Shown in pieces: positions 27,538-39,202 of a stretch of 64,000 nt of DNA (positions are counted from its first letter, which is position 1; every line of letters starts with the position of its first letter). This DNA comes from Litchfieldia alkalitelluris (GTDB lineage Bacteria; Bacillota; Bacilli; Bacillales; Salisediminibacteriaceae): NCBI RefSeq assembly GCF_002153425.1, contig NZ_KZ119600.1, forward strand, positions 217,072-281,071. The letters are read 5' to 3'. The position numbers and the translations under genes are program-made. Under the pieces are notes generated by a model that made no database searches, was not told the DNA's origin, and worked only from the letters and a program-made list of their open reading frames with translations.

Positions 27538-28752
27538 TTAATGGAGGCTTCTCATGAGTTCAGCGAACTTTTGAGAGGCTTCTTTTTTCATTTCTTGCGT
27601 CACATGAAGGTAGACATTTTTCGTAATTTGGTCATCCGTATGGCCTAATCGGTCCATGATTTGCTCGAGTGACACACCGGCCTCAGCAAGAAGGGACGTG
27701 TGCGTATGCCTTAAGCTGTGTGGCGTTAGTTCTTGGTTTAAATCTGCCAAAGCAAGTAACCGAGCCATTCGGTTTTGCACTGTCTTAATGACAATGGGAT
27801 AACCATGTTGACGCTCCATTTTGGCAAAGATAAAGTCGTGGTTGTAGTAATCGTTACCGATTTGTTCCATGACTTTCTTTTGTACTTCTTTGTGTTTCTT
27901 TAGCGCGTTAATGACCACTTCATCGACCACAATCTTTCGTCGTGACTTTTTCGTTTTTGGTGTTACTAACTGATAATTCCTCGTATTATTATTTGGATTA
28001 TAATACGTTTTCGTAATGCTAATGGTGTGGTTCAGGAAGTCAATGTCTTTCCACTTGAGTGCGACCAATTCTCCAACACGAATTCCTGTATAGGCAAGAA
28101 CAAGGAACACCAAGTAATCAAGTTCTAACCCAGCATTTTTAGCGGTTTCTAAGAATAAGGCAAGCTCTTCCTTTTCCAAGTACTTAGGAACTTCCTCTTC
28201 CTCCAGCTGTTCAATGGTCTTCTTCTCCCTTTTTACATAAGCAAACTCTGTCGGATCCTTCTTAATTACCTCCAGCTCCAACGCCTTTCGGAAAATCATT
28301 CTTCCTGTTTGATGAATTCCTTCCCTGGTCCTATCGGAATACCCTTGAGCCACTAAATCGTTCAGAGCATCTTGGTACATTTTTCTTGTGATGTCTTTTA
28401 ATTTTAGTTGCGCAAAGTAGGGCAACAATTTCCCAATTTCATGGAGACGGACGCGAATGGTTCCTGGCTTGACCTCTTTCGATTCACTGTAAATTTGGAG
28501 CCACTCTCTTGCAAAGTCGCTGAAGGTTTGAACCGTTTCTTCCACATAGGTTCCTTCATTTAACTCATAAATAAACGTGGCCGCAGCGGTTTTGGCTTCT
28601 TCGTGGGTTCGAAAACCGCTTCTTGTCTTTTGTTTTCTTTTGCCAGTAAGGGGGTCTATTCCGACGTCTACGACAAAAGCCCACTTCGCACCACAAGTAC
28701 ATTTTCGCTTCTTCTTGCAGGTGCAACCTCTTCTGTAGATGTGTCCTTTCAT
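27538..28752 (-). CDS. Phage-type tyrosine recombinase (integrase)
   Basis: This 404-residue site-specific recombinase has an N-terminal arm-binding domain with a Cys cluster (CTCKKKRKCTC, residues 10-20) that may bind zinc, a SAM-like core-binding domain, and a complete catalytic set: Arg in TGIRVGEL, Lys in TPKTKKSRRK, HSLRHTHTSLL, and HTDDQITKNVYLHV with the nucleophilic Tyr. It is intact. It lies 83 bases from groEL with the stop side facing the chaperonin gene, a usual place for an integrase next to its attachment site, but no phage structural genes follow. A relative of about half its residues is at 45847-47073, with the same upstream AAAGCGAGGT sequence. Confidence 0.92.
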   Translation of the reverse strand: MKGHIYRRGCTCKKKRKCTCGAKWAFVVDVGIDPLTGKRKQKTRSGFRTHEEAKTAAATFIYELNEGTYVEETVQTFSDFAREWLQIYSESKEVKPGTIRVRLHEIGKLLPYFAQLKLKDITRKMYQDALNDLVAQGYSDRTREGIHQTGRMIFRKALELEVIKKDPTEFAYVKREKKTIEQLEEEEVPKYLEKEELALFLETAKNAGLELDYLVFLVLAYTGIRVGELVALKWKDIDFLNHTISITKTYYNPNNNTRNYQLVTPKTKKSRRKIVVDEVVINALKKHKEVQKKVMEQIGNDYYNHDFIFAKMERQHGYPIVIKTVQNRMARLLALADLNQELTPHSLRHTHTSLLAEAGVSLEQIMDRLGHTDDQITKNVYLHVTQEMKKEASQKFAELMRSLH

Positions 28753-29116
28753 TTCATTGCATAACCTCGCTTTCCTAAAATGATATGTTACAAAATACCA
28801 TTATTCCCATTAAAGAAGAAATAATTCGGAAGGGACTGACATAGGAATACGATGATCTATGATATTGTTTATCTTTACATTCAAAAAATCGGTTTAAACA
28901 AAAAATGGTTTATTTAAGATGATAAATGGCAACTCTTAATTATAAAAACATGAACTTTTTTCTTAGTGCTGAACATTATGATATAGTGTAATTGGAAGAA
29001 TAAGAAAAAATTAATAATAGAAAATTATTTTATTGAGCACTTATTTTTTCTAATAAGTTCAGAACAAGAAGAGTATTGGACTTAAACAAAATAAATATTA
29101 TTGGAGAATAGTAAAA
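28753..29116. other. AT-rich intergenic region between integrase and RNase J gene
   Basis: A 364-base, very AT-rich gap between divergent genes. TATAGT near 28992 is a possible -10 for the RNase J gene. I see no gene, hairpin or riboswitch in it. Confidence 0.5.
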
Positions 29117-30781
29117 ATGAAAGCAAAAAACCATCAAGTGTCCGTATTTGCCCTCGGAGGTATGGGGGAGATCGGAAAAAATATGTATGCTATACAATTT
29201 CAAGATGAGATTATTATTATTGATGCGGGACTAAAATTTCCTGAGGATGAATTATTAGGAATTGATTTAGTTATTCCAGATTATACGTATTTAGAGAAGA
29301 ATAAAGATAAAATTAAAGGGCTGTTTATCACGCATGGCCACTTAGATCATATAGGTGGTATTCCATATTTACTTCGGCAAATAAATATTCCTATTTATGG
29401 TGGGAAATTAGCCTTAGGACTTATTCGTAATCATCTAGACGAACATGGGTTACTCAGGGAAGCAAAATTAATCGAAATTCACGAAGATGAGGTAGTGAAG
29501 TTCACCAAAACATCCGTTTCCTTTTTTAGGACGACCCACAGTATCCCTGATTCCTACGGTGTCGTTGTAAAAACACCACCTGGCAACATTGTACACACAG
29601 GGGATTTTAAATTTGATTTTACCCCTGTCGGTGAACCAGCAAATTTGACTAAAATGGCCAAATTAGGAGAAGAAGGAGTCCTATGTCTTCTATCAGATAG
29701 TACAAACAGTGAAGTTCCAGGCTTTACCATGTCTGAGCGGAAGGTAGGGGAAAGTATTGATAATATCTTCCGAAACGTAGAGGGGAGAATTATTTTTGCG
29801 ACTTTTGCATCAAACATTTACCGTCTTCAACAAGCAATAGAAGCAGCAGTTAAATACGGTAGAAAAGTCGCTGTCTTTGGCCGAAGCATGGAAAGAGCGG
29901 TGGATTTGGCTTTAGGTTTAGGTTATATCAAGGTGCCCAAGAACACATTTATCGATGCCACACAATTAGGTAAGTTGTCCAGTGAGCAAGTTGTAATCTT
30001 ATGTACAGGGAGTCAAGGGGAGCCGATGGCAGCCCTTTCTCGTATTGCTCACGGAAGGCATAATAAAATTGAAATTATCCCTGGAGACACAGTAGTATTT
30101 TCAGCTTCCCCAATCCCTGGTAATACATTAAGTGTAAATAAGATTATCAATCAGCTTTATCGTGTAGGGGCGGATGTTATTCATGGTCCATTAAATGACA
30201 TTCATACATCAGGTCATGGCGGGCAAGAGGAGCAAAAACTAATGCTTCGCCTATTACAACCTAAGTATTTTCTTCCTATTCACGGAGAATACCGGATGCT
30301 GAAGCAACATGTTCAATTAGCTAAAAGCTGTGGTGTTGATGAAGAGAACTGTTTTATTTTGGATAATGGTGAAGTTTTAGCTTTAGATCAAAATGAAGCG
30401 TCCTTAGCTGGTAAAATCCCATCGTCATCCGTCTATGTTGATGGAAGTGGGATCGGGGATATTGGGAATATTGTAATAAGAGACCGGCGAATTCTATCGG
30501 AAGAAGGGCTTGTCGTGGTTGTTGTTACATTAAACATGAAAGAGTTCCAGGTGACTGCAGGACCGGATATTATTTCTCGTGGTTTTGTATATATGCGGGA
30601 GTCAGGAAACTTAATTAATGAAGCACAAGAAAAAATTTCAGCACATCTCCATCAGTTAATGGAAAATAAAACAACACAATGGTCGGAAATCAAGAATGAA
30701 ATTACGGATGTCCTTGGCCCATTTTTATATGAAAAAACAAAACGTAAACCAATGATTCTTCCAATCATTATGGAAATATAA
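29117..30781 (+). CDS. Ribonuclease J family protein
   Basis: RNase J is the Firmicutes 5'-3' exonuclease and endonuclease for mRNA and rRNA. This 554-residue protein has the beta-lactamase-fold metal site [10 protein letters not shown] (73-82), [20 protein letters not shown] and SGHGGQEEQ with the beta-CASP motifs between. The length fits J1 (about 555). B. subtilis rnjA lies elsewhere, next to rpoY, so I infer that this is an extra copy or RNase J1 paralogue in an accessory region. GGAG lies before the ATG. A terminator follows at 30816. It is divergent from the integrase. Confidence 0.9.
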   Translation: MKAKNHQVSVFALGGMGEIGKNMYAIQFQDEIIIIDAGLKFPEDELLGIDLVIPDYTYLEKNKDKIKGLFITHGHLDHIGGIPYLLRQINIPIYGGKLALGLIRNHLDEHGLLREAKLIEIHEDEVVKFTKTSVSFFRTTHSIPDSYGVVVKTPPGNIVHTGDFKFDFTPVGEPANLTKMAKLGEEGVLCLLSDSTNSEVPGFTMSERKVGESIDNIFRNVEGRIIFATFASNIYRLQQAIEAAVKYGRKVAVFGRSMERAVDLALGLGYIKVPKNTFIDATQLGKLSSEQVVILCTGSQGEPMAALSRIAHGRHNKIEIIPGDTVVFSASPIPGNTLSVNKIINQLYRVGADVIHGPLNDIHTSGHGGQEEQKLMLRLLQPKYFLPIHGEYRMLKQHVQLAKSCGVDEENCFILDNGEVLALDQNEASLAGKIPSSSVYVDGSGIGDIGNIVIRDRRILSEEGLVVVVVTLNMKEFQVTAGPDIISRGFVYMRESGNLINEAQEKISAHLHQLMENKTTQWSEIKNEITDVLGPFLYEKTKRKPMILPIIMEI

Positions 30782-30815
30782 AATAAATATAAAATAAATA
30801 TAAAATAAATAAATC

Positions 30816-30845
30816 AAACCCGTCTAACAACAGACGGGTTTTAAA
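30816..30845 (+). terminator. Terminator of the RNase J gene
   Basis: AAACCCGTCT (30816-30825) and AGACGGGTTT (30832-30841) pair around AACAAC and end in a short T run. Three copies of AAATAAATAT lie between the stop codon and the hairpin. Confidence 0.88.
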
Positions 30846-30877
30846 ATAGCACTGAATCAAATACAATTATCAAAAAA

Positions 30878-30907
30878 GAATTCTCTCCTTGGAAAAGAAG
30901 AGAATTC
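30878..30907 (-). terminator. Terminator of the minus-strand SulP-UspA pair
   Basis: GAATTCTCT and AGAGAATTC pair; read on the minus strand the hairpin is followed by TTTTTTGATAA. It lies about 85 bases beyond the stop of the UspA gene. Confidence 0.75.
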
Positions 30908-30991
30908 AAGTGTGAGAGGCGATAGATATATCCTTATTTGTACTTTATTCATTACAGTATTTTTGGTTCGTTTATAATGTGTCTAGTGTCA

Positions 30992-31405
30992 TTACTTAAT
31001 TATCATCACCGCACAGCAAGCTCTTTTTGCTACCTTATGACTTACACTACCAAGAACTAATTCTTGAAGGCGATTACGTCCACGGCTTCCAACAACAACG
31101 AGATCAAAGTCATTTTCATTAGCGTGTTTAACGATTGCTGGACCTGGTTCTCCGTGCAAATACTTAACTTCGTATTTAATTCTTGCGGCCTCTAATTTTT
31201 CTACACTCGGACTAACTTTTTCTTTCCTTTTATCTTGGGCACCAAGGGTGTTCCAATTCTGTAATACATCGCCCTTGGAATCGCCTGCAACATAAACAAC
31301 ATGAATAGTCGTTTCTGGGTTACATTTTGCTACTTCTATTGCTTTTTCTGTTGCGCGAATGGCATATTCAGATCCGTCCGATGCCAATAAAATTTTATTG
31401 AACAA
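30992..31405 (-). CDS. UspA-family universal stress protein
   Basis: This 137-residue protein has the universal-stress-protein fold with the ATP-binding pattern GSRGRNRLQELVLGSVS near 107-123 (G-2x-G-9x-G-S) and the N-terminal ILLASDGS. It probably binds ATP. The start is TTG at 31405 behind AAAGGAGGG. The gene follows the SulP gene after 17 bases, so the pair is one operon; UspA proteins often partner ion transporters. A paralogous pair in the opposite orientation is at 36924-38864. Confidence 0.9.
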   Translation of the reverse strand: MFNKILLASDGSEYAIRATEKAIEVAKCNPETTIHVVYVAGDSKGDVLQNWNTLGAQDKRKEKVSPSVEKLEAARIKYEVKYLHGEPGPAIVKHANENDFDLVVVGSRGRNRLQELVLGSVSHKVAKRACCAVMIIK

Positions 31406-31422
31406 ATCTTATCCCTCCTTTT

Positions 31423-32871
31423 TTAATGACTACTTAATTTATGTCTTAACTTATCTACTAAAAGGGTACTGGCTTCGTTAAGTCCTGTGACTTCAACATC
31501 AGTTCCGTTATCTTCAAATTTTGTGATGATTTTTTCCATGGCTGCAACAGCAGAGTCATCCCAAATATGGGCATGGGTAAAGTCAAGCACGACTTCGTTC
31601 AATTCTTCCTTAAAATCAAATTCTGCAATTGGCTCCGTAACGGACGCAAAGAATAATTGTCCTTTAATGAAGTACGTTCTTTTTTTCTTATTTGTATCCA
31701 ACTCACTTTTTATGGATATTTTCGATATTTTAGAGACAAAAAAGATGGCACTTAAAAGAATCCCTGCGAATACTCCTTTAGATAAATCATGAGTAAGTAC
31801 AACCGTAACGACTGTAACTACCATTACAATAGAATCAGTAGCTGGAACGATTAATAACGTTCGTAAGGAGTTCCAATCAAATGTGCTAATAGATACCATT
31901 ACCATTACACCAGCTAACGCTGCCATTGGAATTTGTACAACAATGTTTCCTAACAGCAGAATCAATAAGATTAATACAATACCTGATACGAGGGAGGATA
32001 ACCGACCTCTACCACCAGACTTCACATTAATTACCGATTGCCCTATCATTGCACAGCCAGCCATCCCACCAAAAAAACCTGTCACGATATTGGCAATTCC
32101 TTGTCCACGACTTTCTCTGTTCTTATTACTACCTGTATCTGTCATATCGTCTACAATGGTCGCTGTAAGTAAAGATTCCAATATACCGACTACCGTTAAG
32201 GCAAGTGCGAAGGGGAAGATGATTGCCAAAGTTTCATAAGATAATGGAACATTTGGTATTAAGAATATAGGTAATGTCTCTGGGAGTGCCCCCATATTAC
32301 CCACTGTAAAAACGTTTAATCCGGTGAACATAGTGTAACCAGTGATAATAACAATGGCTACAAGAGTAGAAGGTATAACTTTAGAAATATAAGGAAATAG
32401 GTAAATAATCGCCAAGGTTGCACCTGCCAAACCCAAAACGAGCCAACCTTGTCCAAATAAATGGGGAATTTGTGCCTCGAAAATAAGGATAGCCAATGCA
32501 TTGACGAAGCCGACCATTACAGAACGGGGGATAAATTTCATATACCGTGCAAGTTTCAAAACACCGAAAAGAATCTGTAATATCCCTGTTAGGATTGTTG
32601 CTGCGAGTAAATATTCCAGACCATATTGGGCTATCAGGGGAATCATTAGGAGAGCCATTGCACCAGTAGCCCCTGATATCATTCCTGCTCGACCACCAAC
32701 AAAAGCGATTACTACTGCTATTATAAAAGAAGCATACAAGCCTACCATAGGGTCAACTCCTGCAATAATAGAGAAAGCAATTGCTTCTGGAATCAAAGCG
32801 AGGGCGACAACGATCCCAGCAAGAATATCGCCTCTTACATTTCCAAACCATTGTTCTTTTATTGTATTCAC
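31423..32871 (-). CDS. SulP-family anion transporter
   Basis: SulP proteins move sulfate, bicarbonate or other anions, often with Na+ or H+. This 482-residue protein has the core fold (about 10-14 hydrophobic segments; [20 protein letters not shown] near 15-34, [10 protein letters not shown]) and a C-terminal STAS domain ([20 protein letters not shown] near 410). [18 protein letters not shown] near 240 is a loop conserved in the paralogue. The anion is not determined. GTG at 32871 follows AAAGGAGG. It is divergent from pfkA across 277 bases. Confidence 0.9.
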   Translation of the reverse strand: MNTIKEQWFGNVRGDILAGIVVALALIPEAIAFSIIAGVDPMVGLYASFIIAVVIAFVGGRAGMISGATGAMALLMIPLIAQYGLEYLLAATILTGILQILFGVLKLARYMKFIPRSVMVGFVNALAILIFEAQIPHLFGQGWLVLGLAGATLAIIYLFPYISKVIPSTLVAIVIITGYTMFTGLNVFTVGNMGALPETLPIFLIPNVPLSYETLAIIFPFALALTVVGILESLLTATIVDDMTDTGSNKNRESRGQGIANIVTGFFGGMAGCAMIGQSVINVKSGGRGRLSSLVSGIVLILLILLLGNIVVQIPMAALAGVMVMVSISTFDWNSLRTLLIVPATDSIVMVVTVVTVVLTHDLSKGVFAGILLSAIFFVSKISKISIKSELDTNKKKRTYFIKGQLFFASVTEPIAEFDFKEELNEVVLDFTHAHIWDDSAVAAMEKIITKFEDNGTDVEVTGLNEASTLLVDKLRHKLSSH

Positions 32872-33148
32872 AAGAAACCTCCTTTTCGTGTAATATCTTT
32901 TCTTAATTTGTGAAAAAGAACGTAGGTTTATATTTGGTAAATAGTAGAATATATTTTTGTTGCTAAAACAGGAGACTCGCTAAGAGGTATTCGAGATAAG
33001 GCATAAAGACATAAAGGATAAATATTTTATATTGCTATTATTTGAATTGAAAAATAAAGAGTAGTAAAATATCAAAACAAATGAAGTTAACTATTTCACA
33101 TAATAATATAAACAACTAAGAAGAAGTTCTAATATAAGGAGGCTGTAA

Positions 33149-34111
<963 letters not shown>

Positions 34112-34267
34112 TTTTAGATACAAACATAATCTTTAGACAAGTAGACCCTTTGTAGTTCAGCAGTCTTTTTTGATAGTATATAGTTAAATATGTTTTTCCG
34201 GACCTAATGGCATGCGGGACTAGCCCATGCCTTTAATTATATACTAGCCATATGGTGAGGAGGATGT

Positions 34268-36541
34268 TTGTTGGATGCACGAGAACACCAAGATTTCAAG
34301 AAGGAAAAAGAAAGGCTTGAGTTTACAAAGAATTATATAGAAATTGTTTTAGAAGCTGCAGAAAAAAGTAAATCCGACTATCAGGGGAACATAAAACAAG
34401 CCTTAGTGGATTTGGATTATTTAGATAGTTCTTTGAGTTATGTGAACGTTTTAGCCAACGCTAATATGCTACAAACGACCGAAAAGGATTTACGAAATTT
34501 ACGTTCCATTCAAAATAGGCCTTACTTTGCAAGAATTGATTTTACTCCAAAAGATCAAAGTCAAGAAGAGAAGCTGTATATCGGCAAGACCTCCCTTTAT
34601 AAAAAGGACACTCGTGAACCGGTAATTGTGGACTGGCGTTCGCCAATTGCTAATGTTTATTACGAGGGACAGCTTGGAGATGTAAGTTATGAAGCGAACG
34701 GAGAAACCCTTGAAGGGGAACTATCCTTAAAGCGCCAGTACGTCATTGAAGATAATCAATTAGAGGAAATAAGAGATATCGATCTTACAGCAAGGGATCA
34801 AATTCTTCAAGAGTCCTTAACAACAAGTGCCAGTAATCGATTAAAAGAAATTGTTTCTACCATTCAAGCAGAACAGAACCGGATTATTAGAGCTGATATG
34901 GATAAACCTTTAATTGTTCAAGGGGTAGCAGGAAGTGGGAAAACAACGATTGCCCTTCATCGGATGGCATATTTTATCTATACGTATGCCGAAAACTTTG
35001 ACCCACAGCAACTCATGATTTTAGCCCCCAACCGTTTATTTCTTGATTATATTTCAGATGTGCTCCCAGAGCTTGGGGTAGACCAAGTAACACAAACGAC
35101 ATTTACCGATTATGTCCAAGGTGCTCTAGGTCAATCTCTCAATTTTATATCAAAAGATCAGAAGCTTATTCAGCTAATTGAGAATGAAGAATCGAGGGAA
35201 CTACAATGGGTTTCTCATTTTAAGGGTTCACTAGATTTTTATCATTTACTAACTGAATACATGGAATATTTAATTCAAGATTGGATTCCATCCGAAGATA
35301 TGAAGTTGGAGCGTTATACTGTTTTTTCAGCGAAAAAAATGAAACAACTATTCTTTGAAGAGTATACGTATTTACCTCCATTTAAGCGTTTAGAAAAATT
35401 AAAAGAGATGGTAAAAAAGCAGGTGAAATCGAAGACAACGGAGATTATTGAAAAAGTAGAAGAAGTATATGATAGACAAATTGATAAGGCTAGATACGGA
35501 ATTCGGGATGAAGAAAAACGCAGCCAGAAAACAGTAGCATTATGGGATCGAAAAGAAGCACATGTGAAAAAATTGGAAAAGGAAGCGAAAAAGCTTGTCC
35601 CTACCTTTGTACGAAAGATGCCAAAAGGGGATGCATTCCTGTATTATCAGCGTCTTATTACACAACCAAAGGTAGTTCAACAAGTGGCTAAAAACTATTT
35701 AAATAAAGAAGAGCAAAAAGTGTTCTTGGAATGGAATAAGCAAAACAAGCAAGAAGGAAAATTAGACTTAGAAGATGCAGCACCAATACTTTACATTCAA
35801 CAAGCAATATATGGAATAGAGAAAAAATGGATGTTTAAGAATGTGTTTATTGATGAAGCCCAGGATTATTCACTTTTTGAATTTGAAGTCTTAAAAAAAG
35901 CGTGCGGAACTTCCCTGTTTACTATCTTAGGTGATTTGTCCCAAGGAATTCATAGTTACAGAGGAATCAATAATTGGGAAGATGTAACGGAGTATATTTT
36001 TCCAAAAGCAACCTATTTAACGTTGAAGCAGAGCTATCGATCCACTGTAGAAATTATGGAAGTAGCAAACAAATTGATGCAACTCCAACCATATAAAGGG
36101 ATGATATTAGCAGAACCGGTTGTTAGGCACGATAAAGCCCCTGAAGCAATGGCTTATTCTGATTCTAAGGGTGCTATTACAAAGATAATCCAGCAAATTC
36201 ATGAAATGAAAGGCGAGAATTATCAATCCTTTGCTATTATTGGTAAAACAACAGAAGATTGTGAAAGGATTTACCGCTCCATAGAGGAGTTGGATCCGAA
36301 GTTAGAAGCAGCTCTGTTAAAAGAGGACGAAGAAAACTATCATCACGATGTGGTAATCGTTCCCTCTTATCTATCTAAAGGACTAGAATTTGATGTGGTC
36401 TTCATTATGACAATGGACAAAGCCTTTGAAGAAACGGAGTTAGATATAAAGCTACTTTATGTAGCTATGACCCGGGGACTCCATCGATTAAATGTTTATT
36501 ATGATCAAATGTATCCAGGGATAATGAAAAAAATATTTTAG
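34268..36541 (+). CDS. helD: RNA polymerase recycling helicase HelD
   Basis: HelD is a UvrD-like superfamily 1 ATPase that removes stalled RNA polymerase from DNA and recycles it. The 757-residue protein has a long N-terminal coiled arm (1-100), Walker A GVAGSGKTTIAL near 219, a charged helical insertion (about 390-470) as in HelD clamp arms, DEAQDYS near 534, LKQSYRST, and KLLYVAMTRGLHRL near 735. Two TTG starts (34268 and 34271) follow GAGGAGG; the second has better spacing. HelD-like proteins can protect polymerase from rifampicin in some bacteria, which would fit an accessory copy, but that is inference. Confidence 0.9.
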   Translation: MLDAREHQDFKKEKERLEFTKNYIEIVLEAAEKSKSDYQGNIKQALVDLDYLDSSLSYVNVLANANMLQTTEKDLRNLRSIQNRPYFARIDFTPKDQSQEEKLYIGKTSLYKKDTREPVIVDWRSPIANVYYEGQLGDVSYEANGETLEGELSLKRQYVIEDNQLEEIRDIDLTARDQILQESLTTSASNRLKEIVSTIQAEQNRIIRADMDKPLIVQGVAGSGKTTIALHRMAYFIYTYAENFDPQQLMILAPNRLFLDYISDVLPELGVDQVTQTTFTDYVQGALGQSLNFISKDQKLIQLIENEESRELQWVSHFKGSLDFYHLLTEYMEYLIQDWIPSEDMKLERYTVFSAKKMKQLFFEEYTYLPPFKRLEKLKEMVKKQVKSKTTEIIEKVEEVYDRQIDKARYGIRDEEKRSQKTVALWDRKEAHVKKLEKEAKKLVPTFVRKMPKGDAFLYYQRLITQPKVVQQVAKNYLNKEEQKVFLEWNKQNKQEGKLDLEDAAPILYIQQAIYGIEKKWMFKNVFIDEAQDYSLFEFEVLKKACGTSLFTILGDLSQGIHSYRGINNWEDVTEYIFPKATYLTLKQSYRSTVEIMEVANKLMQLQPYKGMILAEPVVRHDKAPEAMAYSDSKGAITKIIQQIHEMKGENYQSFAIIGKTTEDCERIYRSIEELDPKLEAALLKEDEENYHHDVVIVPSYLSKGLEFDVVFIMTMDKAFEETELDIKLLYVAMTRGLHRLNVYYDQMYPGIMKKIF

Positions 36542-36551
36542 ATTTTGAGAA

Positions 36552-36586
36552 CGCGAATGCTATAAAGTGGCATTCGTGATTTTTTG
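36552..36586 (+). terminator. helD terminator
   Basis: CGCGAATGC and GCATTCGTG pair (one G-U) around TATAAAGTG and are followed by ATTTTTT, 11 bases after the helD stop. Confidence 0.88.
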
Positions 36587-36923
36587 TTTTAAATTGGGGC
36601 AAATAATTTGGTTAACTTGAAGCTGTTTCCAGCTCAACGGAAATTAAATGATTGTGAAACATATCAACTATCATAGATCCACTAATAATAATTATAATTT
36701 TCAAATAAAAACAACTTTTTAAATGTGTCTATTTTATGAACTTGGACAGCATGTTAGAGAAAAAGAGAGAATTTACGTGTATTTAGCTTATGATTGTCGC
36801 TTACATGCCGTTTTCGTTTTTTTTCGTATAATGGTAAACTCATTCATGTTCATGCCGACCGAACTTTCTGCGGGAGAGTTCAAACAATACAAACAAAATT
36901 TTAAAAATGGAAGAGGTGCATCA
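36587..36923. other. AT-rich region upstream of the second SulP gene
   Basis: The gap has TATAAT at 36827-36832 as a possible -10 for the SulP gene; no well-spaced -35 is visible. A reading frame that is open from 36723 merely extends the SulP gene upstream without a ribosome binding site. Nothing else is recognised. Confidence 0.5.
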
Positions 36924-38384
36924 ATGAGTTTAACAGAAAAATTAAAAATAGAATGGCTGGGGAACATTCGCGGAGATGTCTTAGCAGGAATTGTGGTGGC
37001 ATTAGCCTTAATCCCAGAAGCGATAGCCTTCTCTATCATTGCAGGATTAGACCCTATGGTAGGACTGTACGCATCCTTTTGTATCTGTCTTGTAATTGCT
37101 TTTATTGGAGGACGTCCTGGAATGATTTCAGGAGCAACAGGTGCTATGGCCCTTCTAATGATTACATTAGTTGCTGAGCATGGTCTGGAGTACTTATTGG
37201 CAGCAACGATATTAACCGGTATTCTGCAATTTTTATTTGGGGTATTTAAGCTTACGGGCTTTATGAAGTTCATTCCTAGATCTGTAATGGTAGGATTTGT
37301 TAATGCTTTGGCAATTCTTATTTTCACTTCTCAATTACAACACTTTGTGAATGAGACGTGGGTTATGTTTGCCTTAGTAGCGTTAACGCTTGCAATTATT
37401 TATATTTTACCTCGTTTTACAAAGGCAGTACCTTCTACACTAGTAGCTATCATTGTAGTAACGGCGATCGCTATTTTTATGAATGCAGGAGTTCGTACAG
37501 TTGGAGATATGGGTACATTAACACAATCATTGCCAATCTTTGCTTTACCTAATATCCCGTTAACCTTCGAAACACTTGCGATTATCTTTCCTTACGCGTT
37601 AGCATTAACGATTGTTGGTTTATTAGAATCCCTTTTAACAGCATCGATCGTTGACGATATGACAGATACGGAAAGTGACAAAAACAAAGAAAGTCGTGGG
37701 CAAGGGATTGCTAACGTGGTAACAGGTTGTTTTGGTGGTATGGCAGGTTGTGCCATGATTGGTCAATCTGTTATTAACGTCAAATCTGGCGGACGAGGAC
37801 GTTTATCTTCTCTAGTAGCTGGTGTCGTTCTTATATTATTGATTATTGTCCTTGGTGGTGTCGTTGTACAAATACCAATGGCTGCACTTGCTGGTGTCAT
37901 GATTATGGTTGCCATTGGAACGTTTGATTGGAGCTCTCTACGTAATATTCACAAGGTACCAAAAACAGATGCTGCCGTGATGGTTGTTACAGTTGGTACA
38001 GTTGTATATACCCATGATTTATCAAAAGGGGTATTAGCTGGTGTCGTTTTAAGTGCCATATTCTTTGCCGTTAAAATATCAAAAGTAAAAGTAGAAGCTT
38101 CATTAGAATCAGATTCGATAAAAGTGTACAATGTTCGCGGACAATTGTTCTTTGCTTCTGTAACGGATTTAGTAGATTCATTTAACTTCAATGACGAAGT
38201 AAAAAAGGTTATAATAGATGTATCTGGGGCACATCTGTGGGATGACTCTGCCGTTGGAGCGATGGACAAAATAGAAGCTAAGTATGAACAAAAGGGAATA
38301 GAAGTTGTCATACGAGGATTAGACAAAGAAAGTTCGCGCTTAATGGATAAAATCGGCGGCCTAAGTAAAGCTTCAGGACATTAA
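36924..38384 (+). CDS. SulP-family anion transporter, second copy
   Basis: This is a close paralogue of the transporter at 31423-32871; the N-terminal membrane blocks ([52 protein letters not shown]) are nearly identical. It too ends in a STAS domain ([21 protein letters not shown]). I start at the ATG at 36924, behind GAAGAGGTG, which gives 486 residues and matches the paralogue; longer starts back to 36723 are not supported. A UspA gene follows 60 bases later. The two SulP-UspA pairs face outward around pfkA-helD. Confidence 0.9.
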   Translation: MSLTEKLKIEWLGNIRGDVLAGIVVALALIPEAIAFSIIAGLDPMVGLYASFCICLVIAFIGGRPGMISGATGAMALLMITLVAEHGLEYLLAATILTGILQFLFGVFKLTGFMKFIPRSVMVGFVNALAILIFTSQLQHFVNETWVMFALVALTLAIIYILPRFTKAVPSTLVAIIVVTAIAIFMNAGVRTVGDMGTLTQSLPIFALPNIPLTFETLAIIFPYALALTIVGLLESLLTASIVDDMTDTESDKNKESRGQGIANVVTGCFGGMAGCAMIGQSVINVKSGGRGRLSSLVAGVVLILLIIVLGGVVVQIPMAALAGVMIMVAIGTFDWSSLRNIHKVPKTDAAVMVVTVGTVVYTHDLSKGVLAGVVLSAIFFAVKISKVKVEASLESDSIKVYNVRGQLFFASVTDLVDSFNFNDEVKKVIIDVSGAHLWDDSAVGAMDKIEAKYEQKGIEVVIRGLDKESSRLMDKIGGLSKASGH

Positions 38385-38444
38385 TGGGTTAGTAGTATTG
38401 CTAGAAACTAGTCAATACTATGTTACTCAGCAGGGGGAACTAGC

Positions 38445-38864
38445 ATGTTTACAAAACTAGTATTGGCTACCGATGGTTCCGATCATTCGCATCGTGCAGC
38501 AGACAAAGCTATTGAACTAGCAAAACTATCTGAAAAGGCAAGTATTGAAATTATCTATGTAGTGGACGGCAGTAAATCTAAATCCGATGTTTTACAATAC
38601 GGAGATACAGCTGCGGCAACCAAAAAACGGGAAGAAATTTTATCCGTTTTTAAAGATAAGATTGAAGGGGAAGGGATTTCATCCAGAATTACCGTTCTTC
38701 ATGGGGTACCTGCGGAAACGATTATAAAACATGTAAATGAAAATAACTATGACTGTTTGGTTTTAGGCAGTCGTGGTAGGGGTAGAGTTCAAACCATGAT
38801 ACTAGGTAGTGTTAGTCATAAAGTAATGAAGTACGTAAAAGCACCTGTATTAATGGTTAAATAA
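38445..38864 (+). CDS. UspA-family universal stress protein, second copy
   Basis: This 139-residue UspA protein has LVLATDGSDHSHRAADKAIE at the start and the ATP-binding motif GSRGRGRVQTMILGSVSHKV near 109-128. It resembles the protein at 30992-31405 (shared ENDFDLVVVGSRGR-type block). The ATG follows AGCAGGGGGAACT. It is downstream of the second SulP gene and ahead of a terminator, so the pair is a two-gene operon. Confidence 0.9.
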   Translation: MFTKLVLATDGSDHSHRAADKAIELAKLSEKASIEIIYVVDGSKSKSDVLQYGDTAAATKKREEILSVFKDKIEGEGISSRITVLHGVPAETIIKHVNENNYDCLVLGSRGRGRVQTMILGSVSHKVMKYVKAPVLMVK

Positions 38865-38871
38865 CAGATGG

Positions 38872-38906
38872 TTGGGCCAACACTTATAGTGTATGGTCCA
38901 ATTTTT
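38872..38906 (+). terminator. Terminator of the second SulP-UspA pair
   Basis: TTGGGCCAACACT pairs imperfectly with AGTGTATGGTCCAA and is followed by TTTTT. Confidence 0.8.
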
Positions 38907-38932
38907 GATTCTAAGAACAGAGGAGGGCGAGG

Positions 38933-39136
38933 ATGGTAATAACGTTTATGCGTGAATTGACAGATGAAGAAAAGGAAAGGTTGAGAACGTATGTTGGTTT
39001 TTATCGTGGTGTCGCAAGTTTCATTGGAGATAATGTACTAGAAATAAGACCAAAAGATAAGTTTTCGGAAGAAGAGTTAATGACCACACTAGAGTCGCTT
39101 CAGATTCCCATAGAAAACGTTGATGTTACTAGTTGA
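38933..39136 (+). CDS. Small protein of unknown function
   Basis: A 67-residue protein, acidic and charged, with no membrane segment or known motif that I recognise. A strong GAGGAGGGCGAGG lies before the ATG, so it is very probably translated. Predicted text such as MRELTDEEKERLRTYVGFYR suggests a helix followed by an alpha-beta fold. It sits between the terminator of the second UspA gene and a bidirectional hairpin, as its own small unit. Confidence 0.65.
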   Translation: MVITFMRELTDEEKERLRTYVGFYRGVASFIGDNVLEIRPKDKFSEEELMTTLESLQIPIENVDVTS

Positions 39137-39171
39137 ACATTAACGTTTTTTCTATAGAAAAACCACGCTTC

Positions 39172-39191
39172 ATCAAAGAATTTCGCGTGGT
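39172..39191. terminator. Bidirectional terminator hairpin
   Basis: ACCACGC (39172-39178) and GCGTGGT (39185-39191) pair between two convergent genes. Confidence 0.65.
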
Positions 39192-39202
39192 CTTTAGTTT
39201 AC

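Noticed and set aside
36723-36923. N-terminal extension of the second SulP protein
   Set aside because: The paralogue starts at the position equal to 36924, which has its own ribosome binding site; the extension has none.
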